DNA from: Oasisia sp. SBJ-2009 | Taxonomy: Eukaryota > Annelida > Polychaeta > Sabellida > Siboglinidae | Length of the DNA: 64,000 nucleotides | Assembly: GCA_964017155.1 (NCBI GenBank) | Contig: OZ024856.1 | Coordinates: 9,897,882 to 9,961,881, forward strand | Reading direction: 5' to 3' | Part shown: positions 11,798-26,702 of the stretch, in pieces | Layout of the letters: each line of letters opens with the position of its first letter | How positions within the stretch are numbered: position 1 is the first letter of the stretch | Notes under the pieces: model-generated | Database searches by the model: none | What the model was told of the DNA's origin: nothing | The model's input: the letters and a program-made list of their open reading frames with translations, nothing else | Program-made: the position numbers and the translations under genes

Positions 11798-13169
11798 TAG
11801 TAACCAACATTTCTCAGTTTATTTGTGGTGTAAACCGGTAATGAAAATTACGTATTCATCAACATGTTGACAACGTGAATGTACCTTGTTGATTTTGAGA
11901 TTGGCCAACCCTGTTGTCTCGTAGAGCTGCTGATATTAGTTCATAGGGACTTAGACGCAATAGAAGTTACCTTCTTAGTATCAGTATTAATGTTAATGTT
12001 TACGTGTGCAAACTTGTGGTTATATGGAACACCATACCACGGGTCGGGATAACTGCATCAAAAAGGATGCGAGAGCGAAAATACATAATGTAAGGAAATG
12101 TGTAAATATAGGAATACACTCCAGGAAAGTAATAAGAAAATAGCGATTATGTGGGTAGGTCACATTAAAGAATGCAGGTGGGCAGACAAACGAAATGGGC
12201 ACAACAGACGACGACTATGTGAAGCTGGATTTGAAGAAGTCTGAAAAAGGTGAAGATGAACGAAAGGCGATTGCAACAAGAACAATGCACGAGTACATGG
12301 TGGTCGTTTGGACACGACGTGAAAAAAAAGAGAATTTTTTACATCTCAAGGGTTCAATAACACGTATATTCAATTGAAGGACTAAACAAATATATCAAAT
12401 CATAATAATAACAACAACAAAATAACATCAACATGTCCAACAAGAGTATTAAACCAACATAACATATAACCCGAGGTTCTCCTATTATGACTTTCCGGAA
12501 AGTCAGCTAGCAACAACAGGTGCCTAGTGCGGGGGGACCGACCCCAATGCCCTTCACCACCGTTAACAGTTCCCCAGAGCTCACCATTGGGCGATAGAGC
12601 GGTGGAATTCCTTAAACATCCTCCACCCAGCCTCGACTACCACAACGGCAAACAGTTTGACTGTTGCCTTGGGGATCCGCATCTCTTCACACATGCGGGC
12701 GGACCGCCGGGACATGACCCCACGCCAGTTGAAGATGAGGGCCCCGAATCGAATGGACCGACCCACGTACGCCCTCATGGGAAGGCCAGTTCGACTGGCA
12801 CCAGTCGCGGACAGCCGGAGTATCATACTTCGCACACTTGCTCAGATGGGCGTTATCGAGGTCAGCGTTATCTACAACGACCGACGCATCGACAACCCAG
12901 CAGTGGGATTGGAAGTAGATTACTCCATTTGGTATCTGTGGGGAACCACCTACCACAGATATAACCGGAGCGCGCAGGATTCTGGGCTTGCGCTCGAGGG
13001 TGCAGTGGCACCCTCTCCTTCAATTTCTCAGTAATTAGACTCAGACATGGGTAACGCTCTGCTACCGCTCAAAAGAGCGGCACCCAGGTCGGGCTACGTG
13101 GAAGTAGTTCTGCCATCCCGATCGCCAGATGAAAATACAAAAATATATTTCAAACAACTCCTCTTTCAG

Positions 13170-13283
13170 ATATCGACGAGTGCGACAGTTCTCCATGTAA
13201 AAACGGAGGAACATGTCAAGACGATGTTAACAGTTACGTTTGTAACTGTGTAACTGGATATACCGGTGATATATGTGAGACCG
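13170..13283 (+). CDS. Calcium-binding EGF-like exon, array copy 7
   Basis: Same phase 1-1 cbEGF exon as copy 1, both splice sites intact. Confidence 0.85.
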
Positions 13284-14660
13284 GTAAGTAGTAACCAACA
13301 TTTCTCAGTTTATTTGTGGTGTAAACCGGTAATGAAAATTACGTATTCATCAACATGTTGACAACGTGAATGTACCTTGTTGATTTTGAGATTGGCCAAC
13401 CCTGTTGTCTCGTAGAGCTGCTGATATTAGTTCATAGGGACTTAGACGCAATAGAAGTTACCTTCTTAGTATCAGTATTAATGTTAATGTTTACGTGTGC
13501 AAACTTGTGGTTATATGGAACACCATACCACGGGTCGGGATAACTGCATCAAAAAGGATGCGAGAGCGAAAATACATAATGTAAGGAAATGTGTAAATAT
13601 AGGAATACACTCCAGGAAAGTAATAAGAAAATAGCGATTATGTGGGTAGGTCACATTAAAGAATGCAGGTGGGCAGACAAACGAAATGGGCACAACAGAC
13701 GACGACTATGTGAAGCTGGATTTGAAGAAGTCTGAAAAAGGTGAAGATGAACGAAAGGCGATTGCAACAAGAACAATGCACGAGTACATGGTGGTCGTTT
13801 GGACACGACGTGAAAAAAGAGAGAATTGTTTACATCTCAAGGGTTAAATAACACGTATATTCAATTGAAGGACTAAACAAATATATCAAATCATAATAAT
13901 AACAACAACAAAATAACATCATCATGTCCAACAAGAGTATTAAACCAACATAACATATAACCCGAGGTTCTCCTATTATGACTTTCCGGAAAGTCAGCTA
14001 GCAACAACAGGTGCCTAGTGCGGGGGGACCGACCCCAATGCCCTTCACCACCGTTAACAGTTCCCCAGAGCTCACAATTGGGCGATAGAGCGGTGGAATT
14101 CCTTAAACATCCTCCACCCAGCCTCGACTACCACAACGGCAAACAGTTTGACTGTTGCCTTGGGGATCGGCATCTCTTCACACATGCGGGCGGACCGCCG
14201 GGACATGACCCCACGCCAGTTGAAGATGAGGGCCCCGAATCGAATGGACCGACCCACGTACGCCCTCATGGGAAGGCCAGTTCGACTGGCACCAGTCGCG
14301 GACAGCCGGAGTATCATACTTCGCACACTTGCTCAGATGGGCGTTATCGAGGTCAGCGTTATCTACAACGACCGACGCATCGACAACCCAGCAGTGGGAT
14401 TGGAAGTAGATTACTCCATTTGGTATCTGTGGGGAACCACCTACCACAGATATAACCGGAGCGCGCAGGATTCTGGGCTTGCGCTCGAGGGTGCAGTGGC
14501 ACCCTCTCCTTCAATTTCTCAGTAATTAGACTCAGACATGGGTAACGCTCTGCTACCGCTCAAAAGAGCGGCACCCAGGTCGGGCTACGTGGAAGTAGTT
14601 CTGCCATCCCGATCGCCAGATGAAAATACAAAAATATATTTCAAACAACTCCTCTTTCAG

Positions 14661-14774
14661 ATATCGACGAGTGCGACAGTTCTCCATGTAAAAACGGAGG
14701 AACATGTCAAGACGATGTTAACAGTTACGTTTGTAACTGTGTAACTGGATATACCGGTGATATATGTGAGACCG
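14661..14774 (+). CDS. Calcium-binding EGF-like exon, array copy 8
   Basis: Same phase 1-1 cbEGF exon as copy 1, both splice sites intact. Confidence 0.85.
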
Positions 14775-16151
14775 GTAAGTAGTAACCAACATTTCTCAGT
14801 TTATTTGTGGTGTAAACCGGTAATGAAAATTACGTATTCATCAACATGTTGACAACGTGAATGTACCTTGTTGATTTTGAGATTGGCCAACCCTGTTGTC
14901 TCGTAGAGCTGCTGATATTAGTTCATAGGGACTTAGACGCAATAGAAGTTACCTTCTTAGTATCAGTATTAATGTTAATGTTTACGTGTGCAAACTTGTG
15001 GTTATATGGAACACCATACCACGGGTCGGGATAACTGCATCAAAAAGGATGCGAGAGCGAAAATACATAATGTAAGGAAATGTGTAAATATAGGAATACA
15101 CTCCAGGAAAGTAATAAGAAAATAGCGATTATGTGGGTAGGTCACATTAAAGAATGCAGGTGGGCAGACAAACGAAATGGGCACAACAGACGACGACTAT
15201 GTGAAGCTGGATTTGAAGAAGTCTGAAAAAGGTGAAGATGAACGAAAGGCGATTGCAACAAGAACAATGCACGAGTACATGGTGGTCGTTTGGACACGAC
15301 GTGAAAAAAGAGAGAATTGTTTACATCTCAAGGGTTAAATAACACGTATATTCAATTGAAGGACTAAACAAATATATCAAATCATAATAATAACAACAAC
15401 AAAATAACATCATCATGTCCAACAAGAGTATTAAACCAACATAACATATAACCCGAGGTTCTCCTATTATGACTTTCCGGAAAGTCAGCTAGCAACAACA
15501 GGTGCCTAGTGCGGGGGGACCGACCCCAATGCCCTTCACCACCGTTAACAGTTCCCCAGAGCTCACAATTGGGCGATAGAGCGGTGGAATTCCTTAAACA
15601 TCCTCCACCCAGCCTCGACTACCACAACGGCAAACAGTTTGACTGTTGCCTTGGGGATCCGCATCTCTTCACACATGCGGGCGGACCGCCGGGACATGAC
15701 CCCACGCCAGTTGAAGATGAGGGCCCCGAATCGAATGGACCGACCCACGTACGCCCTCATGGGAAGGCCAGTTCGACTGGCACCAGTCGCGGACAGCCGG
15801 AGTATCATACTTCGCACACTTGCTCAGATGGGCGTTATCGAGGTCAGCGTTATCTACAACGACCGACGCATCGACAACCCAGCAGTGGGATTGGAAGTAG
15901 ATTACTCCATTTGGTATCTGTGGGGAACCACCTACCACAGATATAACCGGAGCGCGCAGGATTCTGGGCTTGCGCTCGAGGGTGCAGTGGCACCCTCTCC
16001 TTAAATTTCTCAGTAATTAGACTCAGACATGGGTAACGCTCTGCTACCGCTCAAAAGAGCGGCACCCAGGTCGGGCTACGTGGAAGTAGTTCTGCCATCC
16101 CGATCGCCAGATGAAAATACAAAAATATATTTCAAACAACTCCTCTTTCAG

Positions 16152-16265
16152 ATATCGACGAGTGCGACAGTTCTCCATGTAAAAACGGAGGAACATGTCA
16201 AGACGATGTTAACAGTTACGTTTGTAACTGTGTAACTGGATATACCGGTGATATATGTGAGACCG
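16152..16265 (+). CDS. Calcium-binding EGF-like exon, array copy 9
   Basis: Same phase 1-1 cbEGF exon as copy 1. The upstream GC-rich block has the TAA variant (TCCTTAAAT, 16001) also seen in units 12 and 14. Confidence 0.85.
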
Positions 16266-17642
16266 GTAAGTAGTAACCAACATTTCTCAGTTTATTTGTG
16301 GTGTAAACCGGTAATGAAAATTACGTATTCATCAACATGTTGACAACGTGAATGTACCTTGTTGATTTTGAGATTGGCCAACCCTGTTGTCTCGTAGAGC
16401 TGCTGATATTAGTTCATAGGGACTTAGACGCAATAGAAGTTACCTTCTTAGTATCAGTATTAATGTTAATGTTTACGTGTGCAAACTTGTGGTTATATGG
16501 AACACCATACCACGGGTCGGGATAACTGCATCAAAAAGGATGCGAGAGCGAAAATACATAATGTAAGGAAATGTGTAAATATAGGAATACACTCCAGGAA
16601 AGTAATAAGAAAATAGCGATTATGTGGGTAGGTCACATTAAAGAATGCAGGTGGGCAGACAAACGAAATGGGCACAACAGACGACGACTATGTGAAGCTG
16701 GATTTGAAGAAGTCTGAAAAAGGTGAAGATGAACGAAAGGCGATTGCAACAAGAACAATGCACGAGTACATGGTGGTCGTTTGGACACGACGTGAAAAAA
16801 AAGAGAATTTGTTACATCTCAAGGGTTAAATAACACGTATATTCAATTGAAGGACTAAACAAATATATCAAATCATAATAATAACAACAACAAAATAACA
16901 TCATCATGTCCAACAAGAGTATTAAACCAACATAACGTATAACCCGAGGTTCTCCTATTATGACTTTCCGGAAAGTCAGCTAGCAACAACAGGTGCCTAG
17001 TGCTGGGGGACCGACCCCAATGCCCTTCACCACCGTTAACAGTTCCCCAGAGCTCACCATTGGGCGATAGAGCGGTGGAATTCCTTAAACATCCTCCACC
17101 CAGCCTCGACTACCACAACGGCAAACAGTTTGACTGTTGCCTTGGGGATCGGCATCTCTTCACACATGCGGGCGGACCGCCGGGACATGACCCCACGCCA
17201 GTTGAAGATGAGGGCCCCGAATCGAATGGACCGACCCACGTACGCCCTCATGGGAAGGCCAGTTCGACTGGCACCAGTCGCGGACAGCCGGAGTATCATA
17301 CTTCGCACACTTGCTCAGATGGGCGTTATCGAGGTCAGCGTTATCTACAACGACCGACGCATCGACAACCCAGCAGTGGGATTGGAAGTAGATTACTCCA
17401 TTTGGTATCTGTGGGGAACCACCTACCACAGATATAACCGGAGCGCGCAGGATTCTGGGCTTGCGCTCGAGGGTGCAGTGGCACCCTCTCCTTCAATTTC
17501 TCAGTAATTAGACTCAGACATGGGTAACGCTCTGCTACCGCTCAAAAGAGCGGCACCCAGGTCGGGCTACGTGGAAGTAGTTCTGCCATCCCGATCGCCA
17601 GATGAAAATACAAAAATATATTTCAAACAACTCCTCTTTCAG

Positions 17643-17756
17643 ATATCGACGAGTGCGACAGTTCTCCATGTAAAAACGGAGGAACATGTCAAGACGATGT
17701 TAACAGTTACGTTTGTAACTGTGTAACTGGATATACCGGTGATATATGTGAGACCG
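17643..17756 (+). CDS. Calcium-binding EGF-like exon, array copy 10
   Basis: Same phase 1-1 cbEGF exon as copy 1, both splice sites intact. Confidence 0.85.
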
Positions 17757-19133
17757 GTAAGTAGTAACCAACATTTCTCAGTTTATTTGTGGTGTAAACC
17801 GGTAATGAAAATTACGTATTCATCAACATGTTGACAACGTGAATGTACCTTGTTGATTTTGAGATTGGCCAACCCTGTTGTCTCGTAGAGCTGCTGATAT
17901 TAGTTCATAGGGACTTAGACGCAATAGAAGTTACCTTCTTAGTATCAGTATTAATGTTAATGTTTACGTGTGCAAACTTGTGGTTATATGGAACACCATA
18001 CCACGGGTCGGGATAACTGCATCAAAAAGGATGCGAGAGCGAAAATACATAATGTAAGGAAATGTGTAAATATAGGAATACACTCCAGGAAAGTAATAAG
18101 AAAATAGCGATTATGTGGGTAGGTCACATTAAAGAATGCAGGTGGGCAGACAAACGAAATGGGCACAACAGACGACGACTATGTGAAGCTGGATTTGAAG
18201 AAGTCTGAAAAAGGTGAAGATGAACGAAAGGCGATTGCAACAAGAACAATGCACGAGTACATGGTGGTCGTTTGGACACGACGTGAAAAAAAAGAGAATT
18301 TGTTACATCTCAAGGGTTAAATAACACGTATATTCAATTGAAGGACTAAACAAATATATCAAATCATAATAATAACAACAACAAAATAACATCATCATGT
18401 CCAACAAGAGTATTAAACCAACATAACATATAACCCGAGGTTCTCCTATTATGACTTTCCGGAAAGTCAGCTAGCAACAACAGGTGCCTAGTGCTGGGGG
18501 ACCGACCCCAATGCCCTTCACCACCGTTAACAGTTCCCCAGAGCTCACCATTGGGCGATAGAGCGGTGGAATTCCTTAAACATCCTCCACCCAGCCTCGA
18601 CTACCACAACGGCAAACAGTTTGACTGTTGCCTTGGGGATCGGCATCTCTTCACACATGCGGGCGGACCGCCGGGACATGACCCCACGCCAGTTGAAGAT
18701 GAGGGCCCCGAATCGAATGGACCGACCCACGTACGCCCTCATGGGAAGGCCAGTTCGACTGGCACCAGTCGCGGACAGCCGGAGTATCATACTTCGCACA
18801 CTTGCTCAGATGGGCGTTATCGAGGTCAGCGTTATCTACAACGACCGACGCATCGACAACCCAGCAGTGGGATTGGAAGTAGATTACTCCATTTGGTATC
18901 TGTGGGGAACCACCTACCACAGATATAACCGGAGCGCGCAGGATTCTGGGCTTGCGCTCGAGGGTGCAGTGGCACCCTCTCCTTCAATTTCTCAGTAATT
19001 AGACTCAGACATGGGTAACGCTCTGCTACCGCTCAAAAGAGCGGCACCCAGGTCGGGCTACGTGGAAGTAGTTCTGCCATCCCGATCGCCAGATGAAAAT
19101 ACAAAAATATATTTCAAACAACTCCTCTTTCAG

Positions 19134-19247
19134 ATATCGACGAGTGCGACAGTTCTCCATGTAAAAACGGAGGAACATGTCAAGACGATGTTAACAGTTA
19201 CGTTTGTAACTGTGTAACTGGATATACCGGTGATATATGTGAGACCG
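19134..19247 (+). CDS. Calcium-binding EGF-like exon, array copy 11
   Basis: Same phase 1-1 cbEGF exon as copy 1; first member of the 2982-bp dimer formed by units 11-12. Confidence 0.85.
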
Positions 19248-20624
19248 GTAAGTAGTAACCAACATTTCTCAGTTTATTTGTGGTGTAAACCGGTAATGAA
19301 AATTACGTATTCATCAACATGTTGACAACGTGAATGTACCTTGTTGATTTTGAGATTGGCCAACCCTGTTGTCTCGTAGAGCTGCTGATATTAGTTCATA
19401 GGGACTTAGACGCAATAGAAGTTACCTTCTTAGTATCAGTATTAATGTTAATGTTTACGTGTGCAAACTTGTGGTTATATGGAACACCATACCACGGGTC
19501 GGGATAACTGCATCAAAAAGGATGCGAGAGCGAAAATACATAATGTAAGGAAATGTGTAAATATAGGAATTCACTCCAGGAAAGTAATAAGAAAATAGCG
19601 ATTATGTGGGTAGGTCACATTAAAGAATGCAGGTGGGCAGACAAACGAAATGGGCACAACAGACGACGACTATGTGAAGCTGGATTTGAAGAAGTCTGAA
19701 AAAGGTGAAGATGAACGAAAGGCGATTGCAACAAGAACAATGCACGAGTACATGGTGGTCGTTTGGACACGACGTGAAAAAAAAGAGAATTTTTTACATC
19801 TCAAGGGTTCAATAACACGTATATTCAATTGAAGGACTAAACAAATATATCAAATCATAATAATAACAACAACAAAATAACATCAACATGTCCAACAAGA
19901 GTATTAAACCAACATAACATATAACCCGAGGTTCTCCTATTATGACTTTCCGGAAAGTCAGCTAGCAACAACAGGTGCCTAGTGCGGGGGGACCGACCCC
20001 AATGCCCTTCACCACCGTTAACAGTTCCCCAGAGCTCACCATTGGGCGATAGAGCGGTGGAATTCCTTAAACATCCTCCACCCAGCCTCGACTACCACAA
20101 CGGCAAACAGTTTGACTGTTGCCTTGGGGATCCGCATCTCTTCACACATGCGGGCGGACCGCCGGGACATGACCCCACGCCAGTTGAAGATGAGGGCCCC
20201 GAATCGAATGGACCGACCCACGTACGCCCTCATGGGAAGGCCAGTTCGACTGGCACCAGTCGCGGACAGCCGGAGTATCATACTTCGCACACTTGCTCAG
20301 ATGGGCGTTATCGAGGTCAGCGTTATCTACAACGACCGACGCATCGACAACCCAGCAGTGGGATTGGAAGTAGATTACTCCATTTGGTATCTGTGGGGAA
20401 CCACCTACCACAGATATAACCGGAGCGCGCAGGATTCTGGGCTTGCGCTCGAGGGTGCAGTGGCACCCTCTCCTTAAATTTCTCAGTAATTAGACTCAGA
20501 CATGGGTAACGCTCTGCTACCGCTCAAAAGAGCGGCACCCAGGTCGGGCTACGTGGAAGTAGTTCTGCCATCCCGATCGCCAGATGAAAATACAAAAATA
20601 TATTTCAAACAACTCCTCTTTCAG

Positions 20625-20738
20625 ATATCGACGAGTGCGACAGTTCTCCATGTAAAAACGGAGGAACATGTCAAGACGATGTTAACAGTTACGTTTGTAA
20701 CTGTGTAACTGGATATACCGGTGATATATGTGAGACCG
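20625..20738 (+). CDS. Calcium-binding EGF-like exon, array copy 12
   Basis: Same phase 1-1 cbEGF exon as copy 1; second member of the 2982-bp dimer formed by units 11-12. Confidence 0.85.
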
Positions 20739-22115
20739 GTAAGTAGTAACCAACATTTCTCAGTTTATTTGTGGTGTAAACCGGTAATGAAAATTACGTA
20801 TTCATCAACATGTTGACAACGTGAATGTACCTTGTTGATTTTGAGATTGGCCAACCCTGTTGTCTCGTAGAGCTGCTGATATTAGTTCATAGGGACTTAG
20901 ACGCAATAGAAGTTACCTTCTTAGTATCAGTATTAATGTTAATGTTTACGTGTGCAAACTTGTGGTTATATGGAACACCATACCACGGGTCGGGATAACT
21001 GCATCAAAAAGGATGCGAGAGCGAAAATACATAATGTAAGGAAATGTGTAAATATAGGAATACACTCCAGGAAAGTAATAAGAAAATAGCGATTATGTGG
21101 GTAGGTCACATTAAAGAATGCAGGTGGGCAGACAAACGAAATGGGCACAACAGACGACGACTATGTGAAGCTGGATTTGAAGAAGTCTGAAAAAGGTGAA
21201 GATGAACGAAAGGCGATTGCAACAAGAACAATGCACGAGTACATGGTGGTCGTTTGGACACGACGTGAAAAAAAAGAGAATTTGTTACATCTCAAGGGTT
21301 AAATAACACGTATATTCAATTGAAGGACTAAACAAATATATCAAATCATAATAATAACAACAACAAAATAACATCATCATGTCCAACAAGAGTATTAAAC
21401 CAACATAACATATAACCCGAGGTTCTCCTATTATGACTTTCCGGAAAGTCAGCTAGCAACAACAGGTGCCTAGTGCTGGGGGACCGACCCCAATGCCCTT
21501 CACCACCGTTAACAGTTCCCCAGAGCTCACCATTGGGCGATAGAGCGGTGGAATTCCTTAAACATCCTCCACCCAGCCTCGACTACCACAACGGCAAACA
21601 GTTTGACTGTTGCCTTGGGGATCGGCATCTCTTCACACATGCGGGCGGACCGCCGGGACATGACCCCACGCCAGTTGAAGATGAGGGCCCCGAATCGAAT
21701 GGACCGACCCACGTACGCCCTCATGGGAAGGCCAGTTCGACTGGCACCAGTCGCGGACAGCCGGAGTATCATACTTCGCACACTTGCTCAGATGGGCGTT
21801 ATCGAGGTCAGCGTTATCTACAACGACCGACGCATCGACAACCCAGCAGTGGGATTGGAAGTAGATTACTCCATTTGGTATCTGTGGGGAACCACCTACC
21901 ACAGATATAACCGGAGCGCGCAGGATTCTGGGCTTGCGCTCGAGGGTGCAGTGGCACCCTCTCCTTCAATTTCTCAGTAATTAGACTCAGACATGGGTAA
22001 CGCTCTGCTACCGCTCAAAAGAGCGGCACCCAGGTCGGGCTACGTGGAAGTAGTTCTGCCATCCCGATCGCCAGATGAAAATACAAAAATATATTTCAAA
22101 CAACTCCTCTTTCAG

Positions 22116-22229
22116 ATATCGACGAGTGCGACAGTTCTCCATGTAAAAACGGAGGAACATGTCAAGACGATGTTAACAGTTACGTTTGTAACTGTGTAAC
22201 TGGATATACCGGTGATATATGTGAGACCG
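22116..22229 (+). CDS. Calcium-binding EGF-like exon, array copy 13
   Basis: Same phase 1-1 cbEGF exon as copy 1; unit 13 repeats the private variants of unit 11. Confidence 0.85.
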
Positions 22230-23606
22230 GTAAGTAGTAACCAACATTTCTCAGTTTATTTGTGGTGTAAACCGGTAATGAAAATTACGTATTCATCAAC
22301 ATGTTGACAACGTGAATGTACCTTGTTGATTTTGAGATTGGCCAACCCTGTTGTCTCGTAGAGCTGCTGATATTAGTTCATAGGGACTTAGACGCAATAG
22401 AAGTTACCTTCTTAGTATCAGTATTAATGTTAATGTTTACGTGTGCAAACTTGTGGTTATATGGAACACCATACCACGGGTCGGGATAACTGCATCAAAA
22501 AGGATGCGAGAGCGAAAATACATAATGTAAGGAAATGTGTAAATATAGGAATTCACTCCAGGAAAGTAATAAGAAAATAGCGATTATGTGGGTAGGTCAC
22601 ATTAAAGAATGCAGGTGGGCAGACAAACGAAATGGGCACAACAGACGACGACTATGTGAAGCTGGATTTGAAGAAGTCTGAAAAAGGTGAAGATGAACGA
22701 AAGGCGATTGCAACAAGAACAATGCACGAGTACATGGTGGTCGTTTGGACACGACGTGAAAAAAAAGAGAATTTTTTACATCTCAAGGGTTCAATAACAC
22801 GTATATTCAATTGAAGGACTAAACAAATATATCAAATCATAATAATAACAACAACAAAATAACATCAACATGTCCAACAAGAGTATTAAACCAACATAAC
22901 ATATAACCCGAGGTTCTCCTATTATGACTTTCCGGAAAGTCAGCTAGCAACAACAGGTGCCTAGTGCGGGGGGACCGACCCCAATGCCCTTCACCACCGT
23001 TAACAGTTCCCCAGAGCTCACCATTGGGCGATAGAGCGGTGGAATTCCTTAAACATCCTCCACCCAGCCTCGACTACCACAACGGCAAACAGTTTGACTG
23101 TTGCCTTGGGGATCCGCATCTCTTCACACATGCGGGCGGACCGCCGGGACATGACCCCACGCCAGTTGAAGATGAGGGCCCCGAATCGAATGGACCGACC
23201 CACGTACGCCCTCATGGGAAGGCCAGTTCGACTGGCACCAGTCGCGGACAGCCGGAGTATCATACTTCGCACACTTGCTCAGATGGGCGTTATCGAGGTC
23301 AGCGTTATCTACAACGACCGACGCATCGACAACCCAGCAGTGGGATTGGAAGTAGATTACTCCATTTGGTATCTGTGGGGAACCACCTACCACAGATATA
23401 ACCGGAGCGCGCAGGATTCTGGGCTTGCGCTCGAGGGTGCAGTGGCACCCTCTCCTTAAATTTCTCAGTAATTAGACTCAGACATGGGTAACGCTCTGCT
23501 ACCGCTCAAAAGAGCGGCACCCAGGTCGGGCTACGTGGAAGTAGTTCTGCCATCCCGATCGCCAGATGAAAATACAAAAATATATTTCAAACAACTCCTC
23601 TTTCAG

Positions 23607-23720
23607 ATATCGACGAGTGCGACAGTTCTCCATGTAAAAACGGAGGAACATGTCAAGACGATGTTAACAGTTACGTTTGTAACTGTGTAACTGGATATAC
23701 CGGTGATATATGTGAGACCG
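23607..23720 (+). CDS. Calcium-binding EGF-like exon, array copy 14
   Basis: Same phase 1-1 cbEGF exon as copy 1; unit 14 repeats the private variants of unit 12. Confidence 0.85.
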
Positions 23721-25097
23721 GTAAGTAGTAACCAACATTTCTCAGTTTATTTGTGGTGTAAACCGGTAATGAAAATTACGTATTCATCAACATGTTGACA
23801 ACGTGAATGTACCTTGTTGATTTTGAGATTGGCCAACCCTGTTGTCTCGTAGAGCTGCTGATATTAGTTCATAGGGACTTAGACGCAATAGAAGTTACCT
23901 TCTTAGTATCAGTATTAATGTTAATGTTTACGTGTACAAACTTGTGGTTATATGGAACACCATACCACGGGTCGGGATAACTGCATCAAAAAGGATGCGA
24001 GAGCGAAAATACATAATGTAAGGAAATGTGTAAATATAGGAATACACTCCAGGAAAGTAATAAGAAAATAGCGATTATGTGGGTAGGTCACATTAAAGAA
24101 TGCAGGTGGGCAGACAAACGAAATGGGCACAACAGACGACGACTATGTGAAGCTGGATTTGAAGAAGTCTGAAAAAGGTGAAGATGAACGAAAGGCGATT
24201 GCAACAAGAACAATGCACGAGTACATGGTGGTCGTTTGGACACGACGTGAAAAAAAAGAGAATTGTTTACATCTCAAGGGTTAAATAACACGTATATTCA
24301 ATTGAAGGACTAAACAAATATATCAAATCATAATAATAACAACAACAAAATAACATCATCATGTCCAACAAGAGTATTAAACCAACATAACATATAACCC
24401 GAGGTTCTCCTATTATGACTTTCCGGAAAGTCAGCTAGCAACAACAGGTGCCTAGTGCTGGGGGACCGACCCCAATGCCCTTCACCACCGTTAACAGTTC
24501 CCCAGAGCTCACCATTGGGCGATAGAGCGGTGGAATTCCTTAAACATCCTCCACCCAGCCTCGACTACCACAACGGCAAACAGTTTGACTGTTGCCTTGG
24601 GGATCCGCATCTCTTCACACATGCGGGCGGACCGCCGGGACATGACCCCACGCCAGTTGAAGATGAGGGCCCCGAATCGAATGGACCGACCCACGTACGC
24701 CCTCATGGGAAGGCCAGTTCGACTGGCACCAGTCGCGGACAGCCGGAGTATCATACTTCGCACACTTGCTCAGATGGGCGTTATCGAGGTCAGCGTTATC
24801 TACAACGACCGACGCATCGACAACCCAGCAGTGGGATTGGAAGTAGATTACTCCATTTGGTATCTGTGGGGAACCACCTACCACAGATATAACCGGAGCG
24901 CGCAGGATTCTGGGCTTGCGCTCGAGGGTGCAGTGGCACCCTCTCCTTCAATTTCTCAGTAATTAGACTCAGACATGGGTAACGCTCTGCTACCGCTCAA
25001 AAGAGCGGCACCCAGGTCGGGCTACGTGGAAGTAGTTCTGCCATCCCGATCGCCAGATGAAAATACAAAAATATATTTCAAACAACTCCTCTTTCAG

Positions 25098-25211
25098 ATA
25101 TCGACGAGTGCGACAGTTCTCCATGTAAAAACGGAGGAACATGTCAAGACGATGTTAACAGTTACGTTTGTAACTGTGTAACTGGATATACCGGTGATAT
25201 ATGTGAGACCG
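25098..25211 (+). CDS. Calcium-binding EGF-like exon, array copy 15
   Basis: Same phase 1-1 cbEGF exon as copy 1, both splice sites intact. Confidence 0.85.
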
Positions 25212-26588
25212 GTAAGTAGTAACCAACATTTCTCAGTTTATTTGTGGTGTAAACCGGTAATGAAAATTACGTATTCATCAACATGTTGACAACGTGAATG
25301 TACCTTGTTGATTTTGAGATTGGCCAACCCTGTTGTCTCGTAGAGCTGCTGATATTAGTTCATAGGGACTTAGACGCAATAGAAGTTACCTTCTTAGTAT
25401 CAGTATTAATGTTAATGTTTACGTGTGCAAACTTGTGGTTATATGGAACACCATACCACGGGTCGGGATAACTGCATCAAAAAGGATGCGAGAGCGAAAA
25501 TACATAATGTAAGGAAATGTGTAAATATAGGAATACACTCCAGGAAAGTAATAAGAAAATAGCGATTATGTGGGTAGGTCACATTAAAGAATGCAGGTGG
25601 GCAGACAAACGAAATGGGCACAACAGACGACGACTATGTGAAGCTGGATTTGAAGAAGTCTGAAAAAGGTGAAGATGAACGAAAGGCGATTGCAACAAGA
25701 ACAATGCACGAGTACATGGTGGTCGTTTGGACACGACGTGAAAAAAAAGAGAATTTTTTACATCTCAAGGGTTCAATAACACGTATATTCAATTGAAGGA
25801 CTAAACAAATATATCAAATCATAATAATAACAACAACAAAATAACATCAACATGTCCAACAAGAGTATTAAACCAACATAACATATAACCCGAGGTTCTC
25901 CTATTATGACTTTCCGGAAAGTCAGCTAGCAACAACAGGTGCCTAGTGCGGGGGGACCGACCCCAATGCCCTTCACCACCGTTAACAGTTCCCCAGAGCT
26001 CACCATTGGGCGATAGAGCGGTGGAATTCCTTAAACATCCTCCACCCAGCCTCGACTACCACAACGGCAAACAGTTTGACTGTTGCCTTGGGGATCGGCA
26101 TCTCTTCACACATGCGGGCGGACCGCCGGGACATGACCCCACGCCAGTTGAAGATGAGGGCCCCGAATCGAATGGACCGATCCACGTACGCCCTCATGGG
26201 AAGGCCAGTTCGACTGGCACCAGTCGCGGACAGCCGGAGTATCATACTTCGCACACTTGCTCAGATGGGCGTTATCGAGGTCAGCGTTATCTACAACGAC
26301 CGACGCATCGACAACCCAGCAGTGGGATTGGAAGTAGATTACTCCATTTGGTATCTGTGGGGAACCACCTACCACAGATATAACCGGAGCGCGCAGGATT
26401 CTGGGCTTGCGCTCGAGGGTGCAGTGGCACCCTCTCCTTCAATTTCTCAGTAATTAGACTCAGACATGGGTAACGCTCTGCTACCGCTCAAAAGAGCGGC
26501 ACCCAGGTCGGGCTACGTGGAAGTAGTTCTGCCATCCCGATCGCCAGATGAAAATACAAAAATATATTTCAAACAACTCCTCTTTCAG

Positions 26589-26702
26589 ATATCGACGAGT
26601 GCGACAGTTCTCCATGTAAAAACGGAGGAACATGTCAAGACGATGTTAACAGTTACGTTTGTAACTGTGTAACTGGATATACCGGTGATATATGTGAGAC
26701 CG
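26589..26702 (+). CDS. Calcium-binding EGF-like exon, array copy 16
   Basis: Same phase 1-1 cbEGF exon as copy 1, both splice sites intact. Confidence 0.85.
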
